Source of the DNA: Lachnospiraceae bacterium
GTDB lineage: Bacteria; Bacillota; Clostridia; Lachnospirales; Lachnospiraceae
Direction: 5' to 3'
DNA: 64,000 nucleotides
NCBI GenBank assembly: GCA_910575835.1
Contig: CAJTGB010000009.1
Location: 62,001 to 126,000, forward strand
The notes beneath the pieces were generated by a model. That model saw only the letters and a list, made by a program, of their open reading frames with translations. It did not search any database and was not told the DNA's origin. Position 1 is the stretch's first letter; each line of letters opens with the position of its first letter. This document shows positions 17,249-25,826 of this stretch, piece after piece. The position numbers and the translations under genes are program-made.

Positions 17249-18221
17249 TAATCAGCTCTCCGGCTTCTTCTAATCTTCTGATCACGCCGACAATTCTCTG
17301 CTGAGCTTCTTCTACGTCTCTCAGACGTACATTAACCGTAATCTCAAGGTCGGACCGGATACTCTCTGCCATACGTGAAGATACGTTAGAGAATACAAGC
17401 TCTTTGATATTCTCATCGGAACCTTTGAGAGCGTATACGATATCCTTGACATCGCATTCGCGGATGAATCTCTGGATAGATCTGTTGTCCATAGATACGA
17501 TATCTTCGAATACGAACATCTTCTTGCGGATCGTCTCGGCAAGCTCTTCGTCGCTCTTGCCCAATTCGTCGAAGATGTACTTCTCGTTCGCTCTGTCCAT
17601 ATGGTTCATAACATCTGCTATGTAATCAATACCACCAACAGTGGTAACGTCTGTAGTAACCATACCTTCAAACCGCTTCCTCAGAGAATCCTCCACCACC
17701 TTGATAGCTTCAGGAGATGCGCTCTCCATCCTGGCAATGGATTCTACAACCTTAATACGCTTCTCCTTGGGAAGCTCGCCGATAACCGCGGAAGCCTGGT
17801 CAGAATCCGCATAGGCCAGTACCAACGCAATAGTCTGCGGTCTCTCATGCTGCAGGAAAGAGATGAGGTTCTTCGCGTTGCTTTTCCGAATGAACTCAAA
17901 CGGCCGGATTTTCAGAGACTTCGACAGCTTATCCAACAAGGACTGTGCCGTGCTCTCGCCGAACGCCTTCTCCAGTACCGCTCTGGCATATTCCATACCG
18001 CCGTCGGTCACAACCTTCTGCGTCAGGCAAGTCTTATAGAACTCATCCAATACCAGTTCCATCTCTTCAGGGCTTACATGGCCAAGCTTCGCAACCTCTA
18101 TAGTCAGTCTCTCAATATCACTCTCGCTCAGATGCTTATAGATCTTCGACGCTTTATCGGCTCCAAGCGAAACAACGACTGCTGCTGCCTTCTGCTCCGG
18201 TGCCAGCTTACTCTCCTCCAT
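17214..18221 (-). CDS. fliG: Flagellar motor switch protein FliG
   Basis: FliG is the rotor protein that interacts with the MotA stator. About 335 residues from the ATG at 18221 (MEESKLAPEQKAAAVVVSLG), chosen because GGAGGTG lies 6 nt upstream; an ATG at 18236 is also in frame. The three FliG domains are visible: N-terminal FliF-binding, middle (HERPQTIALVLAYADSDQAS) and C-terminal torque domain (FVFEDIVSMDNRSIQRFIRE). The start overlaps the fliF end by 14 nt and its own end overlaps fliH. Confidence 0.97.
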   Translation of the reverse strand: MEESKLAPEQKAAAVVVSLGADKASKIYKHLSESDIERLTIEVAKLGHVSPEEMELVLDEFYKTCLTQKVVTDGGMEYARAVLEKAFGESTAQSLLDKLSKSLKIRPFEFIRKSNAKNLISFLQHERPQTIALVLAYADSDQASAVIGELPKEKRIKVVESIARMESASPEAIKVVEDSLRKRFEGMVTTDVTTVGGIDYIADVMNHMDRANEKYIFDELGKSDEELAETIRKKMFVFEDIVSMDNRSIQRFIRECDVKDIVYALKGSDENIKELVFSNVSSRMAESIRSDLEITVNVRLRDVEEAQQRIVGVIRRLEEAGELIIVKSGKDEIIA

Positions 18222-19800
18222 CTCCAACACCTCCATTCAGCCAGTTCTTCAAAAGCTGAGCAGATATCTCTGCATTCTGCTCTGCGAATTCCCTGACACT
18301 CTGCTTGAGCTGCATACCTCTGTCGTTCTGCATCTCCTGAATCTCTTCATTGAGATCAAATACCTCCGGCAGCTCTTCCTCTTCTGCTTCTCCAATCAAC
18401 TCTTCTGCTTCTTCCTCATCCAGTCTGCGGCGTCTTCTGATCACCAGTATCACGATCACTGCGATCAGTACCAGTATCAGTGCAATAGCTGCGATGATCG
18501 CCCAGAGCGGTATATTCTCAAGGATTCTGCCCGATGAAGCTTCTTCTGATTCATCATCACTGTCAACGCCGTCAAACGGTGCGCTCACGATCGTAATCTT
18601 CTCTTCCTGTACATCTGCCGCAATACCGGCCGCATTACCTACCAGAGACCGAAGCTGGTTCTCTCTCAAGCTTCCGTATCCGTTACCGTTGATCGCAACC
18701 GATACTGTCAGATCGTCCAGGTTACCCGGGTCGACCTGCCCTTGCTCTGTTACCTCATTGACCAGATAATCTCTGACCGTACTCTCACTATATGCACCGC
18801 CTCCGTCCGTGGTGCCATCTGTGTTATATTCTGTCGCGTCCGCGTTCGTCTCCGTTCCGGCAACACCTCCGGCTCCGTCGCCTGCGCCCGCCTGCTCATT
18901 ATAGAGCTCTTCATGGCTTACGATTCCGCTCTTGTCCTCCGCATCGATCTTATCAGGAGTCGTATATGTCTTCGATTCACGGACCAGCTTCTCCATGTTG
19001 ACCTTAGCCTTAGCCGACACACGGACATTCTCATTACCATAGATAGGCCCCAGAACCTTCATAACGTTATTCGCGATCGCATTCTCCAGGATCAGCGCAA
19101 GCTCATCCGCTGTCGAACCGCCGTTCAGGCTATTGTTCTCCGCATTCAGAGAAACATCATTGCCGTTGCCGTCAAAAACAGCCACATCTTCAAGCTCCAT
19201 CTCCGGAACGCTCTTTGCAACAAGTCTCTGGATCGCAACCGCCTGCTCCGCCGTAGGAGAACCGCCGTCTTTCATAGTCACGACCGCCGTCGCACTGGAC
19301 TTCTCTCCATCGTCATTCAGCGCATATCTGCTCTCTTCCCCAAGAGCGATCGTCACCTTAGCGTCCTTCACTCCGTCAAACAAACGAAGAGTAGCTCCGA
19401 TACGGTCCTGAAGCTCATAGAGCTTGTAGGTATTCTTATCCGAATCCGTCGTCAGCATCCCTGCGTTATCTTTGAATGTATCATATGTAAATCCGCTCTT
19501 CGGATACCCCTCCTGAACCAGGGTAGCCTTAACCTGATCCACCACATCCTTCTTAACCATGATGGTGGATTCTCCGTTAAAGCGGTAGTCAATCTCGTCC
19601 TCCTGCAGCTTATCTACGATCTGCTGCGCTTCTTCCTGACCCAGCCCCGAGAACAACTCCGTATACGGCCGATTATTCAGGACAACCGCAATCACGATCG
19701 CCGCTGCGATCAGCACAACCGCTCCGCCGATCACCAGCGCAATTGTCTTCCGGCTGAATCTGCCCACAAATTCCTTAAATTGCCCAAACTTTTCTTTCAT
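18208..19800 (-). CDS. fliF: Flagellar MS-ring protein FliF
   Basis: FliF forms the MS ring in the inner membrane and the base on which the flagellum is built. About 530 residues: a first transmembrane helix at about 20-45, the YscJ/FliF ring domains (RPYTELFSGLGQEEAQQIVD, KDAKVTIALGEESRYALNDD), a low-complexity Gly/Asp/Thr stretch, a second helix at about 440-460 (LWAIIAAIALILVLIAVIVI), and an acidic C-terminal tail that binds FliG. The ATG at 19800 has GAGAG 9 nt upstream; a TTG at 19809 is the alternative. Confidence 0.97.
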   Translation of the reverse strand: MKEKFGQFKEFVGRFSRKTIALVIGGAVVLIAAAIVIAVVLNNRPYTELFSGLGQEEAQQIVDKLQEDEIDYRFNGESTIMVKKDVVDQVKATLVQEGYPKSGFTYDTFKDNAGMLTTDSDKNTYKLYELQDRIGATLRLFDGVKDAKVTIALGEESRYALNDDGEKSSATAVVTMKDGGSPTAEQAVAIQRLVAKSVPEMELEDVAVFDGNGNDVSLNAENNSLNGGSTADELALILENAIANNVMKVLGPIYGNENVRVSAKAKVNMEKLVRESKTYTTPDKIDAEDKSGIVSHEELYNEQAGAGDGAGGVAGTETNADATEYNTDGTTDGGGAYSESTVRDYLVNEVTEQGQVDPGNLDDLTVSVAINGNGYGSLRENQLRSLVGNAAGIAADVQEEKITIVSAPFDGVDSDDESEEASSGRILENIPLWAIIAAIALILVLIAVIVILVIRRRRRLDEEEAEELIGEAEEEELPEVFDLNEEIQEMQNDRGMQLKQSVREFAEQNAEISAQLLKNWLNGGVGDGGE

Positions 19801-19880
19801 GATCCACAACTCTCTTCTCGATTTTTAGTGCCGCATAATTGCAGCAAAAAATATCTGCCCGCACACACCAACATAATCCA

Positions 19881-19935
19881 TATAATCCATACCAGATACT
19901 CTGACATCTCAGCAAGGTATCTGGTATGGATTATA
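19881..19935. repeat. 19-bp perfect inverted repeat between fliE and fliF
   Basis: The left arm TATAATCCATACCAGATAC (19881-19899) and the right arm (19917-19935) are exact reverse complements separated by 17 nt. It begins 6 nt after the fliE stop. No T-run follows on the coding strand, so it does not look like an intrinsic terminator. An mRNA-stabilising or processing hairpin, or a protein-binding site, are the likely readings. Confidence 0.8.
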
Positions 19936-19940
19936 CATGC

Positions 19941-20294
19941 CTACAGGCTGATACGCATAATCTCATTGTAAGCTTCCAACGCCTTTGTTCTCAAAGACAC
20001 CAGCATATCTACCGCAAGCTGTGCCTCTGATGATGCAATTCCAACTGTATGTGGATCCTCGATCTGTCCTGTTGCCAGAAGATACTGCTGCTTCACCAGC
20101 GTGTCCTCTGTCGATCTTACATTCCCTATCATCTCTTCGAAAATAGACTTGAACGCCGATATCCCTTCTGCTCCCTCTACCTGTGCGGATACGCCGGTCC
20201 CCTGTACTTCAGACAGGCTTCTAAGAGGCTGGATCGGGGTTATCTTCCCGGTCAAGTCCAGTGGTTGTATTGGAGTGATAAACATCTCTTCCAT
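19941..20294 (-). CDS. fliE: Flagellar hook-basal body protein FliE
   Basis: FliE links the MS ring to the rod. The 117 residues have the typical C-terminal half (FKSIFEEMIGNVRSTEDTLVKQ, DPHTVGIASSEAQLAVDMLV, TKALEAYNEIMRISL). The N-terminus has an imperfect internal repeat of ITPIQPL. It directly follows flgB, where flgC would normally intervene, and precedes fliF after a 130-bp spacer with a strong hairpin. Confidence 0.95.
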   Translation of the reverse strand: MEEMFITPIQPLDLTGKITPIQPLRSLSEVQGTGVSAQVEGAEGISAFKSIFEEMIGNVRSTEDTLVKQQYLLATGQIEDPHTVGIASSEAQLAVDMLVSLRTKALEAYNEIMRISL

Positions 20295-20339
20295 AATATT
20301 ATGTCAGTCCTTTCCTAAAAACTATCCTGTACAAAACAA

Positions 20340-20714
20340 CTATTGCGACTTAATCGCACTCTGGTATCTCTTAATGTCGTTGGTAACCGTCTGCAGAAGA
20401 TATTGATAATGCAGAGTCGTCCTTGCCATCTTCGTATTCTCAACATCCGCATTGACATTGTTCTCATCTACTCTTCCCGAGCTGTCCCAGCTATACTGCA
20501 GGCAGTCCGCCTGCTCGATCGCCTGACGCATCGTCGCGCTGTTCTTCGTCTTGCTCGCCGCCTGCAGACGTCTCCGGTAAATATCTTCAAAGGCAACGTT
20601 CTTATTCTTATAGCCCGGCGTATCTACATTCGCAATATTCGACGCGATCACTTCCTGCTTCTTCCAGAGAAAATCCATCGCTTTATGCGCCATTGAAATT
20701 GTATTTCCAAACAT
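20340..20714 (-). CDS. flgB: Flagellar basal-body rod protein FlgB
   Basis: FlgB is a proximal rod protein and here the first gene of the flagellar operon. The 124 residues show the N-terminal helix and the SNIANVDTPGYKNKNVAFED signature, and the C-terminal KMARTTLHYQYLLQTVTND typical of FlgB. A sigma-A-like promoter lies about 75-100 nt upstream (20790-20818). Confidence 0.96.
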   Translation of the reverse strand: MFGNTISMAHKAMDFLWKKQEVIASNIANVDTPGYKNKNVAFEDIYRRRLQAASKTKNSATMRQAIEQADCLQYSWDSSGRVDENNVNADVENTKMARTTLHYQYLLQTVTNDIKRYQSAIKSQ

Positions 20715-20789
20715 TGTGTCACTTCCTCATAATATATTTTCTTCTGCCTTATTTCGCTAAAAAATGACATCATACAGCCATTCTCATTC

Positions 20790-20818
20790 ATTATATCGCT
20801 CATTTCGCAAAAAGTCCA
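20790..20818 (-). promoter_or_regulatory. Putative promoter of the flagellar operon
   Basis: On the minus strand, TGGACT (20813-20818), a 17-nt spacer, and TATAAT (20790-20795) precede flgB by about 75 nt. The -10 is perfect and the -35 matches 4 of 6 bases. No sigma-28 type sequence stands out here, so a sigma-A promoter is the simplest reading. Confidence 0.6.
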
Positions 20819-20921
20819 CACTTTTCGTACTGTTTTAGTAATTTTTCAGGCCGGGAATTCCTTCCAGAAGCTCATATATTATTTATATATTCCCTCAAAC
20901 GCTTCTGTTATAATTTCTTAC

Positions 20922-21857
20922 TTATAGAAAGAAATTATTCCCGTCCGAATTGTCCGAAGACCAGTTCAATGTACTCAGAGAGCTGACTCTGCTGAGCATC
21001 TGAAGCCTCATCATATCGACAAAGTACTGTGCGTTCTCTTTCGTCAGATCATATGTACTCTGCAGGGACTTACTGCCCGCTGCCGACAGATATCCCGAAG
21101 ACAGCCCTACCTGCAGCCAGTCCTGATAATTCAGGCTTGTACCGGATAGCTGGCGCGAATCCCCGTCTGCGCTCTCCGAACCGGATGCGCTCTTTTCTAC
21201 TGTCTTGCCCGTAGTCAAGTCACCGTTCATATAACCTTTGATTCTGCTGATATAATTCCTCGTCTCCGCGAAAGGCGGGACCCCTCCGTATTTTGCAACG
21301 TTCCCGCTTCCTGCATTGTATGCTGCCAGCGCCAGTTCTATGTCTCCGTTATATTGATTCAGCTTCTCGGCTATATATCGTGCGCCCCCCATGATGTTGC
21401 TTCTTGCGTCAAAGGGATCGTCAACGCCGAGCGCCTTGGCTGTGGAAGGCATCAACTGCATAACCCCCTGGGCTCCGGCGGGTGAAACCGCATTGGCATT
21501 AAAGCCCGATTCTGCCTTTCCGATGGCCTTCAGAAGATTCAGCGGTACATTGTACCGTTCTGCCGCTTCCTCGAAGATCGCATCCATGCTCTCAGATCCA
21601 GTCTGTATCTGTGCCGCTTCCCGGCTTGCGGACGCCCTCCCGGCGCCGTACACACTGCCGCTTCCCGCTGCATCCCAGACTGTGTTCCCCCTTAATCTCT
21701 GCAGGGTGTTCATAAATTCTTTCGTAAAGCTCTGATCCGACACTGCCGCCCGGCCCGCCAAAGACGTCCCTTGATAATCCGCGCCGCCCTGTATCTGATT
21801 CAAAACACTGCTCATATACTTGTACCAGTTCTCATAAATTGTATAGTCTACTGCCAT
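20922..21857 (-). CDS. Lytic transglycosylase (SLT domain)
   Basis: This enzyme cleaves the glycan strands of peptidoglycan. I start at the ATG at 21857 (MAVDYTIYENWYKYM) because GGGAG is 9 nt upstream; the 68 extra in-frame codons before it have no ribosome site. The 311 residues hold the SLT domain at about 105-220: KAIGKAESGFNANAVSPAGA with the catalytic Glu, then GVMQLMPSTAKALGV and ALAAYNAGSGNVAKYGGVPP. No signal peptide is visible, so export may use the flagellar system, and its location just upstream of flgB suggests it opens the wall for the rod. That link is inference. Confidence 0.9.
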   Translation of the reverse strand: MAVDYTIYENWYKYMSSVLNQIQGGADYQGTSLAGRAAVSDQSFTKEFMNTLQRLRGNTVWDAAGSGSVYGAGRASASREAAQIQTGSESMDAIFEEAAERYNVPLNLLKAIGKAESGFNANAVSPAGAQGVMQLMPSTAKALGVDDPFDARSNIMGGARYIAEKLNQYNGDIELALAAYNAGSGNVAKYGGVPPFAETRNYISRIKGYMNGDLTTGKTVEKSASGSESADGDSRQLSGTSLNYQDWLQVGLSSGYLSAAGSKSLQSTYDLTKENAQYFVDMMRLQMLSRVSSLSTLNWSSDNSDGNNFFL

Positions 21858-22124
21858 AATCTCTGTCTCCCGGCTCTTGCCAAAATCATATACCCTTAAA
21901 ACCAATCTATTGTTTAACATTATATTTATACCATTTTTAAGCCCCAATGAAAAGACATTTTGTATATTTTTTTTCGTTTTCACATATTTTCCATATCTTT
22001 TTAACAAATTCCAACAAAATATGGTACAAAACCAGCAAATCAGATATTTACATTCAAGCAAAATCGTAATAAAATAGATTTATACATTGTATTTTTATAT
22101 TAAAGCAAATAGGAGGAATGAATC

Positions 22125-23975
22125 GTGTTAAAAAACTTAAAAGTGAGGAGTAAGCTCGCTCTCTCATTCGGCATTACGATATTGTTCTTTATTATCGCAA
22201 TCGTCGCGGCGAACATCGGACTGAGCAGTGTACTTGGCGGACTGGAAGATTTCTATGATACGCCGTATCCTATGGTGGAGTCTTCTCTGGAAGCACAGAC
22301 CTCCACACGTAAGATTCAGCTGAACATGTACCGCGCCGCTGTGGCCACTGATGATGCAACAGCCCAGGCCTTGCTGGATGAGATCGACGGGGTAGCAACG
22401 AAGATGAATACCGCCCTTGATACTCTGAGAGAATCTTATAAAGGTGATCCGTCACTGCTGACCACACTCAACAATGCCGCGGATGACCTTGCATCCGCCA
22501 GACAGTCCGCCCTTGACTACCTCACCGCCGGCGACAAGGATAATGCCATCGTCGTACTGAACGGTGAATACGCTCAGGCCGGAACTGCCTTTTCCGAGAT
22601 TGTCGACAAATTTATCGCGGCGGCACAGACTGAGGCTGACACGTATTATGAGTCCGGACATTCGATCAAGAATATTTGTACATGGATCCTGCTTGTATTG
22701 GCCGCATTCTGTCTTGTCTTCACCGTATTTATGGCCCTTAAGGTAATTCGTGATATTACTTATCCGATCGCCGAGATCGAGACAGCCGTAAAAGCAATGG
22801 CGAAAGGCAACATGCATTCGGAGATTCATTATCAGTCGAAGGATGAACTTGGCGTCCTGGCCGATAATCTTCGTTTTGTTCTTAAGACATTGTCAAGTTA
22901 CATAGCGCATATCTGCAGCCGGATGGATTCTATGGCGGACGGAGACTTAAGTATCTCCATGGATATGGACTATCTCGGGGAGTTTGAGTCTATCAAGCAT
23001 TCCGGCAATAAGATCCTGGAGAACATGAACGACGCCATGAGCCAGCTCCATCAGGCGTCCGACCAGGTAGCAGACGGATCCGAGCAGGTATCCAGCGGCG
23101 CACAGGCGTTAAGCCAGGGCGCGACAGAGCAGGCAAGTTCTGTAGAAGAATTGGTTGCAACCCTAAGCGAATTATCCGATAAGGTTAACGAGACCGCTCA
23201 TAATGCACGCAGTATCAACGAACAGATCACCCTGACAGCCGGCGAGATCGACAACAGCAATCATATGATGGAATCTATGATGGCTGCCATGACGAAGATC
23301 AACGACTGCTCCAGCGAGATCGAGAAGATCATCAAGACAATAGAAGATATTGCATTCCAGACCAACATCCTGGCGCTGAACGCCGCCGTAGAGGCAGCCC
23401 GCGCAGGAGAAGCTGGCAAGGGCTTCGCAGTAGTTGCGGACGAAGTAAGAAGCCTTGCTTCCAAGAGCCAGGAAGCAGCGAAGGATACTACCGCACTGAT
23501 CAGCAACTCACTGGCCGCTGTTACCGAAGGCAATCAGATCGCAGCAGATACTCAGAGTTCTCTGGTGAAGGTAGTTGCAAGCTCCCAGAAGATCGCGGCG
23601 AATATGGCTTCTATTACAGAAGCTTCCGATATGCAGGCAGAAGGGATCCAGCAGGTTACCGTCGGTATCGACCAGATCTCTTCCGTTGTTCAGACCAATT
23701 CCGCTACAGCCCAGCAGAGCGCTGCTGCCAGCGAGGAATTGTTCAGCCAGTCCAGCTTGCTTAAGAGCCTGGTAGGACGTTTCCGCCTGAAGTCCATGGC
23801 GGCGCCTATGGCAACGTCTGCTCCGGCTCCGGCGCCTGTGCCGGCTGCCCCGGAAGCTATGGCTCCGCTTACGATAGAGGATGATTTTGATTCATATATT
23901 CCGGAGACGCCTGCCCCGGAACCGGAGAGAACCGGCTTCAAGAGTTCATTCGTGGATGATATGGCGAAATATTAA
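22125..23975 (+). CDS. Methyl-accepting chemotaxis protein
   Basis: A transmembrane chemoreceptor that signals through CheA/CheW to CheY. The 616 residues comprise TM1 (about 12-34), an extracellular four-helix-bundle sensor (35-185), TM2 (188-208), HAMP (209-262) and a long cytoplasmic coiled-coil signalling domain. The hairpin tip is canonical ([32 protein letters not shown]). A Pro/Ala linker precedes the short tail [12 protein letters not shown]; there is no NWETF-type tether. AGGAGG lies upstream of the GTG start, and the terminator palindrome follows at 23996. Confidence 0.96.
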   Translation: MLKNLKVRSKLALSFGITILFFIIAIVAANIGLSSVLGGLEDFYDTPYPMVESSLEAQTSTRKIQLNMYRAAVATDDATAQALLDEIDGVATKMNTALDTLRESYKGDPSLLTTLNNAADDLASARQSALDYLTAGDKDNAIVVLNGEYAQAGTAFSEIVDKFIAAAQTEADTYYESGHSIKNICTWILLVLAAFCLVFTVFMALKVIRDITYPIAEIETAVKAMAKGNMHSEIHYQSKDELGVLADNLRFVLKTLSSYIAHICSRMDSMADGDLSISMDMDYLGEFESIKHSGNKILENMNDAMSQLHQASDQVADGSEQVSSGAQALSQGATEQASSVEELVATLSELSDKVNETAHNARSINEQITLTAGEIDNSNHMMESMMAAMTKINDCSSEIEKIIKTIEDIAFQTNILALNAAVEAARAGEAGKGFAVVADEVRSLASKSQEAAKDTTALISNSLAAVTEGNQIAADTQSSLVKVVASSQKIAANMASITEASDMQAEGIQQVTVGIDQISSVVQTNSATAQQSAAASEELFSQSSLLKSLVGRFRLKSMAAPMATSAPAPAPVPAAPEAMAPLTIEDDFDSYIPETPAPEPERTGFKSSFVDDMAKY

Positions 23976-23995
23976 GATAATATACAATCTTATAC

Positions 23996-24033
23996 AGAGG
24001 AGGCAGCGGCTTATAAGCCGCTGCCTCCTCTTC
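23996..24033 (+). terminator. Terminator palindrome after the chemoreceptor gene
   Basis: A perfect 36-bp palindrome (GAGGAGGCAGCGGC, centre TTATAA, then its complement) begins about 20 nt after the stop codon. The following T-run is short (TCTTC), so termination may be partial. Confidence 0.7.
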
Positions 24034-24088
24034 AAGTGCGAAAAACGAGGATCGTTAAGTCCTTGCCTTTTCTTAGAAATTATTTATT

Positions 24089-25402
24089 TTACTGCGGAAG
24101 ACAATAATGGGTGTTCTTGCCCTTTCCTTCTTGGATAAGCAGACCCTTTTCAATCAATTTTTTTAGCAGCCGTCCGCATGATGACTGACCTATACCAAGC
24201 AGTATTTCTATTTCTTTTCTTGTAATAAATCCCCGTTGTTTTGTCAGAGCAATCACTTTTTCTTCTGGTGTGCCTTTCTCTGGATTTACTTGCATTTGCC
24301 TTGCGGGTTCAGGCATTGCATTCAGATTAGGGAGAGTAATTTTAAATGCATTATCAGATGTTTCAATCTGCGGTATCATTCCGGTTCCCTCATACGCTTC
24401 CATGATTTTTATAATTCCGGTTCCATAGGCTTCTATCAATTCCAAACGGTAAAATACATTTGCCAGTTTGAAGTTCCGACAGACAGAAATACCCATTGTT
24501 ACATCTTTTAAAGACACGCCGCTTACCAGACCGCCAATAGAGGTAAATTCAAGTCTGTCTGCATAAAGGCTGATGAAAGTACTGGCGCGGAATGAATATT
24601 CACGATGCACAAGAAGATTCAAAAGAGCTTCCCTGACTGCTGTTTCCGGATAATCCCGTCTGTCAATACGATATAACTTATCAAAGGTTGAGTGTGTCTG
24701 ATTACGGAAATCAATAAAATCATATGCTTCATCCATCTGCCGAAACAAGGAGCCGGAGAATTCTCTCCGATCCTTAAATTCACTCTGCGTTGTACCTTGA
24801 AAAACAGCGGCTTTAATTGTATGCACACACTGATCCGAAAGCAGTAACCCCAAGTTTGTATAGACACCATCCTGTGTTACCATTCCCAATGTTTTCATTT
24901 GTGTGAGACCAAACTTTACATTTCGTTCAGCAAATACTTTTTTTGCACTTTCAAAGGTTAAATTTTGTTCCAAAGACCGCATTTCTTCAAAATGATCTCC
25001 GTCAGTTTCTTTAATCATGCGACGGATTGCAGTATTTGTAGCCGGAACAGAGGAATAACCTTGACGGACATAAACGCCTTCAGGACGCAAGCCTTTTTTG
25101 GCAATATAATATGGCCGCTCTGTTCCCTGCTGAATATCAACTGCAACGATTTTCTTTCCATCTACCGTTACTGTTTCATAATGAAGAAACATCGTCAGAT
25201 CCGGTTTAATTGCATCTCGAACCATATTGCTGATTTGCAAAGAAGTTTCGTCTGGGTTATCCAGTCCTGACACAGTTCCGTCATCCTGAACGCCTATATA
25301 CAGTTTTCCTCCCTCACAGTTTGCAAAAGCAATGACTTCTTTTTTAATATCCTCCACTACAATTGCTTTTAGTTCAACCGTTTCGCTTTCCTGAAAAATC
25401 AA
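24089..25402 (-). CDS. AlbA_2-domain ATP-binding regulator with C-terminal winged helix
   Basis: A 437-residue protein of the Schlafen/AlbA_2 family common in bacterial accessory regions. The N-terminal AlbA_2 domain has ESETVELKA, IAFANCEGGKLYIGVQDDGT and GVYVRQGYSSVPA. A HATPase-like middle region follows (YPETAVREALLNLLVHREYS, RLELIEAYGTGIIKIMEAY). The C-terminus (ITRKEIEILLGIGQSSCGRL) is a winged helix. I choose the TTG at 25402 since AGGAGG is 7 nt upstream. The gene is more AT-rich than its neighbours. The promoter at 25433-25461 is overlapped by 9-bp repeats, suggesting autoregulation. Confidence 0.85.
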   Translation of the reverse strand: MIFQESETVELKAIVVEDIKKEVIAFANCEGGKLYIGVQDDGTVSGLDNPDETSLQISNMVRDAIKPDLTMFLHYETVTVDGKKIVAVDIQQGTERPYYIAKKGLRPEGVYVRQGYSSVPATNTAIRRMIKETDGDHFEEMRSLEQNLTFESAKKVFAERNVKFGLTQMKTLGMVTQDGVYTNLGLLLSDQCVHTIKAAVFQGTTQSEFKDRREFSGSLFRQMDEAYDFIDFRNQTHSTFDKLYRIDRRDYPETAVREALLNLLVHREYSFRASTFISLYADRLEFTSIGGLVSGVSLKDVTMGISVCRNFKLANVFYRLELIEAYGTGIIKIMEAYEGTGMIPQIETSDNAFKITLPNLNAMPEPARQMQVNPEKGTPEEKVIALTKQRGFITRKEIEILLGIGQSSCGRLLKKLIEKGLLIQEGKGKNTHYCLPQ

Positions 25403-25432
25403 TTGACCGCCTCCTGATTTTATTCTACCCAC

Positions 25433-25461
25433 ATTCTACTCATTCTACTCATTCTTGTCAA
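25433..25461 (-). promoter_or_regulatory. Promoter with 9-bp operator-like repeats upstream of the AlbA_2 gene
   Basis: TTGACA (25456-25461), 17-nt spacer and TAGAAT (25433-25438) on the minus strand. The spacer and -10 consist of direct repeats of a GAATGAGTA unit. Such repeats across a promoter usually mark a repressor site; the adjacent winged-helix protein is the natural candidate. Confidence 0.7.
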
Positions 25462-25530
25462 TCATTTTGTTAGAATGACATCAACTGTTTTTCTTAAGAC
25501 CTGTTTTTTCAGCCTTATCTCATAGATAAC

Positions 25531-25556
25531 AAAAAACCCCGATTTTTCGGGGTTTC
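25531..25556 (-). terminator. Terminator of the tRNA-Glu/tRNA-Cys transcript
   Basis: On the minus strand AAACCCCG, loop AAAAAT, CGGGGTTTTTTG forms a strong hairpin followed by a T-run, 5 nt beyond the 3' end of tRNA-Cys. Confidence 0.9.
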
Positions 25557-25560
25557 TGAG

Positions 25561-25632
25561 AGGCGCAGACCGGATTTGAACCGGTGAGTCAGGGTGTTGC
25601 AGACCCATGCCTTACCACTTGGCTACTGCGCC
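25561..25632 (-). tRNA. tRNA-Cys (GCA)
   Basis: The cloverleaf folds fully: acceptor GGCGCAG/CTGCGCC, D-arm GCC..GGC, anticodon stem around loop CTGCAAC (anticodon GCA), T-arm ACCGG TTCAAAT CCGGT, discriminator T as usual for Cys. CCA is not encoded. It is the second tRNA of a two-tRNA unit. Confidence 0.97.
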
Positions 25633-25684
25633 TAGCTATGAACTATAAGCACTTAGCGGTTGCCTTTTAACCGCTTACGTGCGA

Positions 25685-25756
25685 TGACTCCGACGGGAAT
25701 CGAACCCGTGTTACCGCCGTGAAAGGGCGATGTCTTAACCGCTTGACCACGGAGCC
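25685..25756 (-). tRNA. tRNA-Glu (TTC)
   Basis: Acceptor GGCTCCG/CGGAGTC with A discriminator, D-arm GTC AAGCGGTTAA GAC, anticodon loop CTTTCAC (anticodon TTC), T-arm ACGGG TTCGATT CCCGT. CCA is not encoded. It is very close to the B. subtilis tRNA-Glu pattern. Confidence 0.97.
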
Positions 25757-25789
25757 ATAACGGTCTCACTTCAAGTGCGACCGTTGTTT

Positions 25790-25818
25790 ATTCTAGCACA
25801 ACCATCTGACTTTTGCAA
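25790..25818 (-). promoter_or_regulatory. Promoter of the tRNA-Glu/tRNA-Cys unit
   Basis: TTGCAA (25813-25818), 17-nt spacer, TAGAAT (25790-25795) on the minus strand, about 35 nt before tRNA-Glu. A hairpin AACGGTC..GACCGTT (25758-25784) lies between the start and the tRNA. Confidence 0.75.
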
Positions 25819-25826
25819 GTATTTTT

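Noticed and set aside
18742-19971. 409-codon plus-strand frame opposite fliF
   Set aside because: Complete overlap with the well-supported fliF gene and no motif; open only because of codon bias on the other strand.
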